From Prorocentrum cordatum (lineage: Eukaryota; Sar; Dinophyceae; Prorocentrales; Prorocentraceae): a stretch of 64,000 nucleotides of DNA. The position numbers and the translations under genes were made by a program. The stretch spans positions 1 to 64,000 of the forward strand of contig CAUYUJ010014620.1 in assembly GCA_963575745.1 (NCBI GenBank), in the 5' to 3' direction. Below the pieces are notes generated by a model. The model was given only the letters and a program-made list of their open reading frames with translations, did no database searches and was not told the DNA's origin. This document shows, one piece after another, positions 52,357-62,533 of this stretch (positions are counted from its first letter, which is position 1; every line of letters begins with the position of its first letter).

Positions 52357-53058
52357 GTGGACTCAGACAAGTCTGTTGGTTTTGATGATCTCTTGGCGGC
52401 CTACAAAGCACATGAAGATAAGAAATATTCTGAGAGGTCCGCTGCAGTTGAGAGGCTGAAAGCCACGCTCAAGCCTAAGACACCAGACAGAGAAGATTTG
52501 TTTGGGTTGAAGGTATGGGTGCAGGCTAACATCTTAGATCCAGTAGCAGTCGCTGGAGCCTTTGCCACTCACAACATGCGGCGCGCTCAGAATGGGCGAG
52601 ATGTCGATGTGTTTGTTGTGGACTTCGATGCGATCCCATTTGGGGTCACGTGGACGGCGTGTCTGTCGGGCGCCGTGCTGGCGTCTGCTTCTTTCTTTAC
52701 ATCCGGAGGCCAGAGCGGCCCGAGTGTGCAATTTAATTCCCCGCTGGGGATTCAGAAATTTTTGTGGGTGTCGCCGCGTTTTGTGGCCAGCCGCAAGCCT
52801 CTCGCAGAAACATTGCATCATTTTTTGAGGGTTCGGCGTAACAAGTGGCGTGCGTTAGATAGCCTTGAGGAGTTCTTGCGAAAGCATGTGGAACAACCGC
52901 GTGCTCAGTCGAAGTTCGTTGCGCTTGTTACAAATGCAGACAAGGAGGCAGTCCCGCAGCTGGCCAATCAGCGGTTCGCGTTTACAGCTGAGCAGTTTGT
53001 TGCACATATTGCTAAGCGAGACGCTTCGCGCTCATGCGTTGGGGTAGCTGGGCGCTGA
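52357..53058 (+). CDS. Transposase, last exon (C-terminal domain)
   Basis: Starts directly after a good acceptor (gtacag at 52,351-52,356) and runs 233 codons to TGA. Sequence: GFDDLLAAYKAHEDKKYSER, then DVDVFVVDFDAIPFGVTWTA, LSGAVLASASFF, IQKFLWVSPRFVASRKPLAE, FVALVTNADKEAVPQLANQR, FTAEQFVAHIAKRD. It looks like a compact alpha/beta domain of unknown role that, as I recall, ends proteins of the same transposase-like family. No domain name can be given. No premature stop. Confidence 0.58.
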   Translation: MDSDKSVGFDDLLAAYKAHEDKKYSERSAAVERLKATLKPKTPDREDLFGLKVWVQANILDPVAVAGAFATHNMRRAQNGRDVDVFVVDFDAIPFGVTWTACLSGAVLASASFFTSGGQSGPSVQFNSPLGIQKFLWVSPRFVASRKPLAETLHHFLRVRRNKWRALDSLEEFLRKHVEQPRAQSKFVALVTNADKEAVPQLANQRFAFTAEQFVAHIAKRDASRSCVGVAGR

Positions 53059-53269
53059 CAGAAAACATTGCGGAACATAAACCGTCGCTCCTCCCCCTCC
53101 TCCCCCTCCTCCCCTTCTCCTCCTCCTATTCCTCCTCCTGCCCTTCATGGTTTCCTTGGCACTGTCCCTCATCAAAGTGAATTGCAACAGTGGTAGCAAC
53201 CACACCGCCGCCAACAACTGCAACACAATAGCAGAACGTGCGATGGCAACCACAAAGGCATGCAACATT
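53059..53269. other. 3' flank of the transposase gene
   Basis: (CTC)n tract at 53,080-53,140, then unique sequence up to the inner edge of the right arm. Confidence 0.5.
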
Positions 53270-53344
53270 ACGATGAACAATTACTCCAACGGATGGACCC
53301 CACATAAAAACCTAATTTTGTATGGAAAATATACACTATCAGAA

Positions 53345-54486
53345 TGATGCTGCTCCTGCTGACGCTGCTGCTGCTCCTCCTCCACCTCCTCCTCCTCCGC
53401 CTCCTCCTCCTCGACCGGCTTTCATTTCAACCACCTCCTCCCGCCGCCACCGTGGTTGAAACTTTCCTCCCCGCTCGCTCCTCTTCCTCCTCCTCCTCCT
53501 CCTGTTCCTACTCCTCCTCCTCCTCCCCCTCCTCATCCTTATCCTCATCCACCTCCTCCTGGTCCCCCCTTCCTCCTCCTCCTACTCGTCGTCCTCATCC
53601 TCCTCCTCCTCCTCCTCCTCATCCTCACGTCTCCTCCTCCTCCTCCTCCTCCTCGTCCGCCTTGAGCAACGTCCATTTCAACCGCGTCCTCCTGACGGCA
53701 CCGTGGTTGAAATCCCCGCCTCCTCCTCATCTTTCTCATCCTCCTCCTTCTCCTAAACCTCCCCCTCTTCCCCCTGCTACCCCCATGAGGACCATTCGGC
53801 GCGTGCGGGCTCGTACGGAATACACTTCAAGGGCATTATCCTCGTCATCCTCCTGCTGCTCATCCTCCTCATCATCACCCTCACGTCTCCTCCTCCTCCT
53901 CCTCCTCCTCCTCTCTCTCCCCTCCTCTCCTCCTCCTCCCTCCTCCCTCCTCCTCCTCCTCCTCCTCCTCCTCCTTGAGCAGCGTCCATCTCAACCGCGT
54001 CCTCATGACGGCACCGTGGTTGAAATCCCCGCTTCCTCCCCCTCTTTCTCATCCGCCTCCTTCTCCTCATCCTCCTCCGTCTCCTCCTCCTCGACCGGCT
54101 TTCGTTTCAACCACCTCTTCCCGACGCCGCCGTGGTTGAAACCTTCCTCCCCGCTCGCTCCTCTTCTTTCTCCTCCTCCTCCTCCTGTCTCTCTTCTCTC
54201 CTCCTCCGTCCTCCATCCACCTCCTCCTGGCCCCCCCCCTCCTCCCCCTCCTCCCTCCTCTCTCCCTCATCCTCGTCCTCCTCTCGTCCTCCCCTCCTCC
54301 TCCTCTCCTCCCTCTCTCCTCCTCCTCCTCCTCCTCCTCCTCCGCTTGAGCAGCGTCCATTTCAACCGCGTCCTCCTTGACGTGGTTGAAATTCCCGCCT
54401 CCTCTCTTTCCTCTCTCCTCCTCCTATCCTCCTCCTCCTCCTCCTCCTCCTCCTCCTCCTCCTCCTCCTCCTCCTCCTCCTCCTCC
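53345..54486 (+). repeat. Right arm: (TCC)n matrix with five hairpin modules
   Basis: Reverse complement of the left arm. Type 2 modules (ggctttcatttcaaccacct ... ccgtggttgaaac) lie at 53,414 and 54,092; type 1 modules (gtccatttcaaccgcgtcct ... cgtggttgaaatccc) at 53,668, 53,985 and 54,355, the last shortened. The order mirrors the left arm, supporting true terminal repeats rather than chance tracts. Confidence 0.85.
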
Positions 54487-54895
54487 TCTGCGCGAGCGGG
54501 CTCGCATGGAATGCCCATGAGGGTCATTCCGTGCGAGCGGGCTCGCTGATGCCGATAGCCGTTGGGATTCCAACTTTTAGGTGGGACCCCCTAGGGGCCA
54601 CAGGGGAGGTCCCTTCCGCGCGAGCGGGCTCGCATGGAATGAATGCCCATGAGGGTCATTCCGTGCGAGCGGGCTCGCTGATGCCGATAGCCGTTGGGAT
54701 TCCAACTTTTAGGTGGGACCCCCTAGGGGCCACAGGGGAGGTCCCTTCCGCGCGAGCGGGCTCGCATGGAATGCCCCTGAGGGTCATTCCGTGCGAGCGG
54801 GCGCGCCGATGCCGATAGCCGTTGGAATTCCAACTTGGGCCACAGGGGAGGCCCCTTTCCGCGCGAGCGGTCGCATGGAATGCCCGAGGATGATG
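54487..54895 (-). repeat. Right subterminal direct repeats, three copies
   Basis: Units of gcgcgagcgggctcgcatgg, gaatgcccatgagggtcatt, gccgatagccgttgggattc and ggccacaggggaggtccctt. They are inverted relative to 44,180-44,560; the third has lost an internal ~20 bp. Confidence 0.88.
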
Positions 54896-54921
54896 ATCAT
54901 GATGTGTGTGTGTGTGTGCGC

Positions 54922-54952
<31 letters not shown>

Positions 54953-55023
54953 CATGTGTGACTGGGCGTGGATGGCCCGCGGCCGTCCAGAGAAAACAAT
55001 AACCGCACTTAGGATGTGGGGAA

Positions 55024-57169
55024 TAACAGCAGCAACGACGGCAGGCAACAACTGACAAGGCAAAGCAATAGGACAATGCCGCCACGTCGACAATCATCAC
55101 AGTCAGCATCACCATCGCGGGCATCAAGATTACTGAGATTGCCCAAGACTGCCCAAGATGGCCCCAAGAATGCCCAAGATGGCCCCAAGACTAAGACTGC
55201 CCAAAGGTTGCCGACTGAGGTCCCAAGCTTGCCCCAGACTGCCCAATGTGCCCAAGATGCCTACTGGAGTGGATACTGGCTCGAGTGTCATAACACCCCC
55301 CCTCCTCCACCCGCGCCCTCACGACAATGTCAGATCGCCCTCACGACGTCTCACGACGATGGCCATCCGATGCGGCCGCGGGAACGAGAGTTCGCCAGTC
55401 CCTGGCGAATGCCATGGGCATCGGACATCCGCTTCGCATCGGTGGCCCCGCTGGAACGACGATTGCCCACCCCTCGACGAGGCCACGAAGAGGAGGAGAA
55501 ACATGGAGGAGGGGGGAGTGGATTCGTAGGAGGAGGAGGATATCGAGACAGAGAAGGAGAAGGAGAAGGAGGAGGATATCGAGGAGGAGGAGACAGAGAA
55601 GGAGAAGGAGACAGAAAAGGAGAAGGAGGAGGAGGAGGGAGGATATCGATCAAGCCTCCGGCTACTGCAGTCGGGGGTCCCGGGCACGCATGGGCGGCAC
55701 GTGGGCTTTCGCGAGTGGCATATTCCAGCAGATGGAGAGGGGGTTCAAACTACAGCCCAAGCCCTGTTCTTCCCTCTCCTCTCACGACGAGTCTCTCTCT
55801 CTCTATTTCTCTCTGTCTCTCTCTCTCTCTCTCCCCCCTCCCCCTACCCCTCCTTTCAAACTTACTTCCCTCCCCTTCACTCCGGGGGTCCCCCCCGAGG
55901 AGGAGAACCCTCGCGAAGATCCCAGCGAGGCCGGTGACGATCCCGACTTCGAGGGCCCAGGCGATCGCGACGACGAAGACGATGACGAACGAGCCCGGCC
56001 GCGGCTGAGTCGGCGGCGGCGGCCCCCCCGTGAGTGAGGGCCAGGGCGCGGCGGCGGCGGCCTGGGCGCACCTCCCTGGACGCCTGGACATCAGCTCCTC
56101 CTCATCCCACTCCTCCTTCATCATCCTCCTGTTCTCTTGAAAGGCGCATCCGTCTTTCCTGGGACAGAACGCCGACCCCGCGGAAAAAGGGCCCGATAGG
56201 GCCCGGGCCGTTTGACGTCGATCCCAGGACATCAAACAAACTCGGTCCCCAACGACCTTGTCCCCCAGCAACTTTTTCCCGTGTACGCACCCAAAACAAG
56301 GGTGCATGGCACCCAAAACAAGGGTGCACGGCATTTGCAGCGCATTGCTAGGAATAGAGGAGGAAGAGGGGAGGAAGATGAGAAGGAGGAGGAGGAGGAG
56401 GAGGAGGAGGAGGATGCGGATGAGGAGGAGGAGGGGGGAGGAGGAGGAGGAGGAGGGGAGGGGGGGGAGGAGGAGGAGGAGAGGAGGAGGAGGAGGAGGA
56501 GAAGGAGGAGGAGAGGAGGAGTGAGGAGGAGGAGGAGGAGGAGGAGGAGGAGGGAGGAGGAGGAGGAGGGAGGAGGAGAGGATAAGGAGGAGGAGGAGGC
56601 CCTGAGGAGGAGGAGGAGGGAGGGTGGTGAAGAGAAGAAAGAGGAGGAGAAGGAGGAAGGAAGGGGGAGGATGAGGAAGGGAGAGGCGGAGGAGGAGGAG
56701 GACGAAGAGGAGAAGAAGATAAGGAGGAAGATGAGGAAAATAAGGATGAGGATGAGGATGATGAAGAGAAGGTGCAGCAAACGGATCTGGGAGAACGCGA
56801 ACCGGGACTGGCGGAGGTCTCTCGCCGTACGCACATCGTCGAATTAAACATCAACAGGGAGAGGGAATGATGAAAAGAGGAGCAGAACAGTTGAAGAGAA
56901 GAGGATGACGAGGAAATGATACTGAAACAAAACGAAGAGGAGGACGAGGGATGAGGGAGGATGGAGGATGAGGGTGATGGGGGATGGAGGAGGGAGAAGA
57001 GGAGGGAGAACGAGCAGGGGTTACGAAGAAGGTGGAGGCTGTTCGGAGGAAGAGGGAGGAGGATTATAAAATAAGGAGGGGTTTCCTCCTCCTCGCCTTG
57101 CTCCTCCTGCCGAGTGCTCCTCCCTCTTTCTCCTCCTCTTGTCTTCCTATCGCCTCCTCATCCTCCTTA
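55024..57169. other. Right remainder of the 19.9 kb element
   Basis: 55,130-55,260 is a short CCCAAGATGGCCC-type array. 55,500-55,650 is a GGAGAA/GGATAT purine tract, 55,790-55,840 is (CT)n, and 56,355-56,760 is a long (GGA)n tract. About 55,890-56,037 is an acidic then basic frame (EENPREDPSEAGDDPDFEG, then RARPRLSRRRRPP) that could be a terminal exon, but support is weak. 56,280-56,330 has two copies of acccaaaacaagggtgcatgg. No clear gene. Confidence 0.5.
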
Positions 57170-57268
57170 TGATATCGAACCAGTAAGCGGACGAGTAGAA
57201 CCAACGCAGCCAGAGAGGGCGTTGGGAAAAATACCTTTCTCTGAAAAAATGCCACTGTGTTCTGCCAA
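57170..57268 (-). repeat. Right terminal inverted repeat of the 19.9 kb element
   Basis: Reverse complement begins ttggcagaacacagtggcat and continues as described for the left end. Confidence 0.75.
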
Positions 57269-57274
57269 GTAATC

Positions 57275-59740
57275 GGCGGCTCGCGGGGGCCTTCAGGCGG
57301 GCGGGCAACTCTCGCGCCGAGGGGCAGCCGCCCCTTGCGCGCTACCACTCGGCACTCGTCGCGCCTGGGGCCGCGGGGCATGGGCGGGTGATCCGCGGTT
57401 GTCGCGGACCAGCATGATTTTGGACACCCGATATGGGCACCGAAAGAATGGGTACAATGCCCAAGAACAAACGCTGTCCCAAACCAACAGCGGCCGCTGT
57501 TGGGCAGGCGGCCTTCTGTCTCGAATGGGCACAGGGCGCAGCGGCGTGGGCAGCGAATCCTGTTCAGAATGAACAGGAACTGCCGTTGGGCATCGTGCCC
57601 ATTCTTTCCGTGCCCATCTCGGGCGTCCAGAATGATGCTGCCAAGTTCCTGCCCGACACCCCGCGGCCGGCCCCGCGGGCTGACCTGCCGCGGCGCGGGC
57701 CCCGCGGGCGGCCTGCGCTGCGACGGGAAGCCATGGGTGAGCCGTCTCCGAGATGATGCCCCTGCCGCGGAGGCCCTGCAGCCGCGCTTCCCATGCTGAG
57801 CGGGGGGCTGGGGAAGATGGGCCCGTTGCTGCTGGCCTCGGCCTCGCCGCCTCTGCTTGTCGGCACCTCCGAGACGATGCCAAAGTGGCACTCTTTCCGT
57901 CCGCGCTCGAGGGCCTTTGGTCTGACCGCCGCCCTTGCGGCCTGCTCGGCGCAGCTCGTGAAGTCGTCGGGCTCGATGCCCCTGTCAGCCATCGCGGGCG
58001 GCGTGGCCTGGGCCAGCCTGGTTGCGGCCATAGCGGCGGGTCTGAAGAGCGCCGCGCGCCTGCCCGAGTTGCCTTGAAGCGTCGGCGCGGGCTCTGTGAA
58101 TCTGGGCCATTCGGGAAGGCGCTGCCAGGGCGCCCAGGCTGCTGGCGCACGCCCCCCCCCCAAAAAAAAAACTTCTGCGTCCGGGCAGTGCGATGCCACG
58201 AGGGCGGGGCTCGAGGATCGCCCCGCCGCCCTCGTTCCTGACTTTCCTGCGTTCGAAGGCGCACCGCCGCCCGCCTTCCTGACCTTCCTGACCGAGGTCC
58301 GACTCAACATTCCGAATCCGAATGTAGCCCGCGGGAGGGCGACGATCGCCCGCCTCGCAGGCCCGCCCCCAGGCTCGCTGACGCCCTGGCGCTCCGCGAC
58401 AAGGAGGCCGCCATCGCAGAGGATGGTTCCCGCGTCGATTGCATGGCTCCTGCGGGGGCAGGCCATGTGAGGGCGCCGCCCGTCTTTGTCAAGGCCTCGA
58501 TTGATGCCATCTGTCTCGGGTGCTCACCTGACTTGTGCTGGCCCCGATGGGCGGGCGCATCGGCGGCCCCCTCTGACGGGACCTCGCGAACGCGCCTGGT
58601 GAGGGCATCGGGCCACCCCACCTGTGTATGCCCCACCGACGCTCTCACTTGCCAATCTCTGGTCGTCCTTGCGTCTGCCCCGTGTCCCGCTTGAGTGTGT
58701 CGGCGGGTCGTTTGAAGCGGGCACGGTCCTCAAGCTTGGTAACGCCCAGCTGGGGCTTGCCCATGGACATGCATTCGAATACTTCGCCGATCTGCTCCAG
58801 CAGCGCATCGTAGATGTCGACGTCTGGACCGGCTGAGTCCACTGTCGCGGCGCTACTGCCACATCCTGCAACACCTCCGCCCGAAGGCCCTGCTGCGCCG
58901 CCGACGCTAGCAGGAACGCCATCAGCTGGCATGGGGCTTTAGCGAGCCACATCCGATCGTTGCTCTTCGGCCGCCCAGTCGAAATTGAGCCTCTGGGGCC
59001 CTTAGAGACGTCTCGAGCGGCGTCGAAAATTACAAGGGAAAGCCCCGTAGATCTTGGGCGGGCCGGCCCGCCAGCTGCACCCAGAAATCGGCCCCGACGG
59101 TCCCGAAAGTGGCGTTCGGAGGGCTGTTCATGTCCCGCTCCTTGCTGAAGCGCCGCCTCCACACACTTCTTCGTAACCAGCTCGTCGAAGTCAGCCTTCT
59201 TGCGCTCGCGCTCGCGCAACAAGGCCAAATCCTGATGGTGGACCCCCCTGCGCTCTGGCCAGCTGGGCGGCCCCTGCGGCCACGGGCCACGCAGCCCCTG
59301 ACCTTCTCCATCTGCTCGGCCTTGCCGCCCTTGCCCTGGAGTATCTGTGACGGGGGGCTCGTTGGAGAGGTCCACAGGCGTGTCCTCCTCCTCCTCCTCC
59401 TTCTCCTCCTCCGTCTGCGGCGAAAGCGAGGACAGCCTGCTGCACCCCACTGCTTTTCCGTCCTCTGCCGCGGCAGCGAGCGGCTCGTCCTCCTCCGAGT
59501 TGGGAGGCGCCCGCGGCTCCTCGGATAGGCCCTCGCCGTTCCCCTCGCCACAGCTCCCTGTGACCCACGGGGGGTCGAAGGCGGCTCGAAGCGCCTTGCA
59601 CCTTGTGGGGCGCCGTTGAACTCCACAGCTCCGACCGCAGGCAGCTGGACCTGCCGACCGAGTTCGAGCACAGTGTTCGCTGCGTTCTCCCGGCTAGCGC
59701 AGACGCGGCGCGCTCGGAAGCACGCGGCTGCAACGCTCCC
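57275..59740 (-). pseudogene. GC-rich block with probable eroded minus-strand coding sequence
   Basis: Several minus-strand stretches look like protein but lie in different frames. About 58,645-58,930 reads GPDVDIYDALLEQIGEVFEC, then MGKPQLGVTKLEDRARF and ends at a stop. About 59,120-59,260 reads RERERKKADFDELVTKKC, VEAALQQ. About 57,850-58,030 reads DRGIEPDDFTSCAEQAARAA, ERGRKECHFGIVSEV. Frame changes between them suggest introns or frameshifts. I recognise no domain; a decayed gene or non-LTR element first ORF is possible. This block abuts the 19.9 kb element and matches the GC of the block on its other side (34.4-37.39 kb). Confidence 0.3.
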
Positions 59741-59764
59741 CTGAGCACAGGTCGGCCTGGAGGA

Positions 59765-59882
59765 GGACGAGGGAGGAGGACGAGAGGAGGAGGAGGAGGA
59801 GGAGGAGGAGGAGGAGGAGGAGGAGGAGGAGGAGGAGGAGGAGGAGGAGGAGGAGGAGGAGGAGGAGGAGGAGGAGGAGCAG
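59765..59882 (+). repeat. (GGA)n tract
   Basis: Almost perfect gga units over 118 bp. Confidence 0.95.
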
Positions 59883-60811
59883 AGGACAACAGTGCGGACA
59901 AAAGGAAGGATGCCAGGCGAGGGCGGAGGGCGGCGAGGACGAGGGGAGGGGCAGCGCACGAGGAGCAGCAGCACGAGAAGGATAGGCAGGGGGGGAGTCT
60001 TGTGGGGCTGCCGGTGGTGGTGTCGACGAGGCGGACGACCAGAGGATGCCAGGAGCACGCGCAGGATCACGGTCACGACAGAGAGAGCAGGAGCAGCACA
60101 GCGAACGGGCGGAGGGAAGAGGCGAGAGCGGGAGAAGGAGAAGCTCGGGAGCGGCCAGGAGGAGGGAAGAGGAGGGAGCGGGAGAAGGAGAAGCTCGGGA
60201 GCGGCCAAGACGGGGGTGTCCAAGAGAGGGGGGAGTGCACATCATGACCGGCGGCATGTGCGCGGCCCAGCCGGGGGGCTAGGGACGTAAGGAAATAAGA
60301 AGAGGCGCCATGAAATCTGGGGAAACATCATGGCCCACGCCATGATATCCTCCCCCCTTATCATCACCCCCCTCTTTGCCGCCCCCGAGAGCTACAGGAG
60401 GGCGACGCCGACCGGGCCCACGATACGGAGCAGGAGGGAATGACACGCGCAGGAGCAGGATGAGGGTGGGTGCGAGGAAGACGAACACAGAGAATGGAAG
60501 CTGGAGGAGGGAGACGGGAGGGGGATGGCGAGGAGAAACATGAGCAGCAGCGACAACAATGTCATGGACAGGACGGACCCAGATAGAAGAGCGCGCCGAG
60601 CTCAGAGTTGGGCTGGGTGGAAGCGGTGGAAAAGCAAAGATGCGCAGCCCCAGATCGCACGACACCCCATCGGCCACCCCCGATCTGCACACGATCGCCG
60701 CCGACCTCCTCTCTCTTTCCCCGTGCCGACGCTCCCGACGCCTCCCCCCGCCCCGAAGCCTGCAGGAGCTGGCCTCCGCGATGGCCCCGAGGCCCCCTCG
60801 GGGGAGCCCCG
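59883..60811. other. Intergenic; two-copy 50-bp repeat
   Basis: gagcgggagaaggagaagct, cgggagcggcca occurs twice (about 60,128 and 60,178). The rest is unique; no gene recognised. Confidence 0.55.
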
Positions 60812-60994
60812 CCCTGGAGTTAGGTTGGGCGTGTCCCCCTGAGTACAGCGGGATTTCGGACGAAGAATAAGAGACAGTCAAAACATATTCCCGAATGGCC
60901 AGAAAAAGATGCACAAAACATCGTCCCCAGACTATTCTCTGACTATTTCTGAGCACTCCTCTCGTAGAGGGACCCGCCCGACTCAACCCTGGAG
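60812..60994 (+). mobile_element. Family A MITE, copy A7 (element 60,820-60,986)
   Basis: A 167 bp element from TTAGGTTGGGCGTGTCCCCC to GACCCGCCCGACTCAA, flanked by a perfect CCCTGGAG duplication (60,812-60,819 and 60,987-60,994). Confidence 0.92.
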
Positions 60995-61778
60995 GCCTCC
61001 CGAAGTCGCCCGAAGTCGCCCCCCGAGCGGGGGCCCGAGGGCGCCCAGGGGCCCCCGCCCTCGGGCCGGACCTCCTCCCGCGCCGGGGCCGAGGGGGGCG
61101 CGCGGGGAAGGGAGCGGCGCAGGGGGGCGCGGGGCGGCCACAAGAAGCCGTCGTCGCGCTGGCTTGCAGAGCTGGGCGCGGCCGGGTGCGGCGGAGGAGG
61201 GAGGAGAGGAGGGGCGACGATCGTGGGGGGGGGCACTGGCAGATAGCGGGGGGGGAGGCATCGACCCGGAATCGGCGAGGCATCGCCGATGGATCGGCAA
61301 AGGGCCCCGACGAGTGAATCCACACCTTCCCGGGCAGGTTGGGGCTATCGGGCCCCTATCGGCGATCGATGGGCGATTGGGGGCCGATGCATCACCCCCT
61401 ATGCCTATCCCCCCCCTGTCGTTGCCCCCGAAGGGAGAGAGGGGGGGGGCAGGACGGCGACGGCTGGGCGAAGACGGCAACGGGGGCGGCGAGGGCGAAG
61501 AGGAGGACGAGGGCGACGACAGCGAGAGGGCCGAGCACGAGGCCCTCTGCGACGACGACGGCGACGACGACGTGAGCGTGAGTGTGCAAGCGGCTCGGGT
61601 CAACGGGCGTGGCGTGATCTTAGACGGGGAATGGTGAGTCAGGGAAGGCGAAGAGAAGCGAAGTGAAGGGGGGTGATAGGAGCTCGCAGTTGGCGGCTTC
61701 GTTGTCCTCGAGGGCCGTCGTCAGGGCCGTGCACGGATCCTTCTCGAGGCTTGGGTGCACGGCCCCCGGCCTTCGCGA
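60995..61778. other. Intergenic; repeat L copy at 61,262-61,425
   Basis: 61,262-61,425 is the uninterrupted form of repeat L (ggaatcggcgaggcatcgcc, gatggatcggca, gggcccctatcggcgatcga). About 61,480-61,590 is a gacgacgacgg-rich tract. No gene recognised. Confidence 0.55.
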
Positions 61779-61953
61779 CTCGGGGATGGACAGACCGCCC
61801 CTTTAGTAAAACGTAGTTTAGTGAAAACGATCTGAGGCCCAAACCTGGAGGGCGCAAACCTGGAAAACAACGGCCACGGCGCCCTCTCGAGAAGCGAAAA
61901 CGGACAATTCACTGACAGACGTGTCACCGCTGGGGGTTCTCTCCACCCCCGAG
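61779..61953 (+). mobile_element. Family B small TIR element, copy B3
   Basis: Left cggggatggacagaccgccc; right gggggttctctccacccccg. The body shares tttagtaaaacgtagtttag, ccctctcgagaagcgaaaac and ggacaattcactgac with the other copies. No ORF. Confidence 0.82.
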
Positions 61954-62361
61954 CGACGAGCCCATGGGCGCGGTTGAGGGTTCTTGGCCACGGATCTGCG
62001 CCACTCAGAGAGCCAGAACGGACCACACTGCACGGTCGCGGAAGGCTGCCGCGGAGACTTGTGCTGCTCCTCGAGGAGCGGCCTGACGCCGCTTCGTGGG
62101 AGCGAGTGTGCTTGTTCATGGAGGATGTGCTTCCACCTTCCCATTCGAGGGGGAGCTCTAGATTGTCAAGTCGGAGCTCACACCAGCTGGCCCGGCCCAG
62201 GGAAACTGCACATGGAAGCTGCCTCGAGTTCCGGGACGACGAAATGGCCGGCGACGGACCAGAGCTGGGGCCGACCTCTTGGCCCAGCCCCTGCGGAACA
62301 CCACTGCAGTAGGCACGTCAAAGTCAAAATCCAGCCTGCAAGCAGCTGTGCCACGGTAACT
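61954..62361. other. Intergenic, no gene recognised
   Basis: Unique sequence; nothing stands out. Confidence 0.5.
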
Positions 62362-62533
62362 TCCTATCCTTAGATCTGGCATGTCCTCCTACAGGCGGAT
62401 TCTGGAAGAACAATAAAATATACCCCAAACAGGTTCAATATAATCAGAACTTATTACAACAAAAAACATAACTATCTTTTCCTATTTTTTGATATTCTTC
62501 CTGTAGAGAGACACGCCCGACTTCATCCTGTCC
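62362..62533 (+). mobile_element. Family A MITE, copy A8 (element 62,370-62,525)
   Basis: A 156 bp element from TTAGATCTGGCATGTCCTCC to GACACGCCCGACTTCA. Flanks TCCTATCC and TCCTGTCC match at 7 of 8 positions. Confidence 0.88.

Larger units (their letters stand above)
44085..55023 (+). mobile_element. Nested 10.9 kb long-TIR transposon (hAT-like)
   Basis: The ends TTCCCCACATCCTAAGTG (44,085 on) and CACTTAGGATGTGGGGAA (to 55,023) are inverted. The inverted arms run about 1.6 kb on the left (to ~45,690) and 1.75 kb on the right (from ~53,270), down to the identical inner words tcattctgatagtgt and ggggtccatccgttggagta. No clear target duplication is seen. Between the arms are the plus-strand exons of a transposase. 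A solo end of the same family lies at 2549, so it is a repeated family. It sits downstream of the methyltransferase, inside the 19.9 kb element, and is probably younger than it. Confidence 0.82.
37390..57274 (+). mobile_element. 19.9 kb putative giant DNA transposon with 6-bp target duplication
   Basis: The left end TTGGCAGAACACAGTGGCA at 37,396 recurs in reverse complement at 57,250-57,268. The inverted match continues inward through a T-run, gagaaaggtatttttccc, then a diverged cgttcggttctgatcgtc / cgttggttctactcgtcc and ctggttcatat / ctggttcgatat, about 90 bp in all. GTAATC flanks both sides exactly (37,390-37,395 and 57,269-57,274). Six-bp duplications and ~20 kb size are known for Maverick/Polinton elements, but I see no DNA polymerase B, integrase, protease or ATPase, so the class is open. 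It contains the methyltransferase gene set and a nested 10.9 kb transposon. Confidence 0.72.

Noticed and set aside
37390-57274. Naming the 19.9 kb unit a Polinton/Maverick
   Set aside because: Size and 6-bp duplication fit, but no family-B polymerase, integrase, packaging ATPase, protease or capsid gene was recognised.
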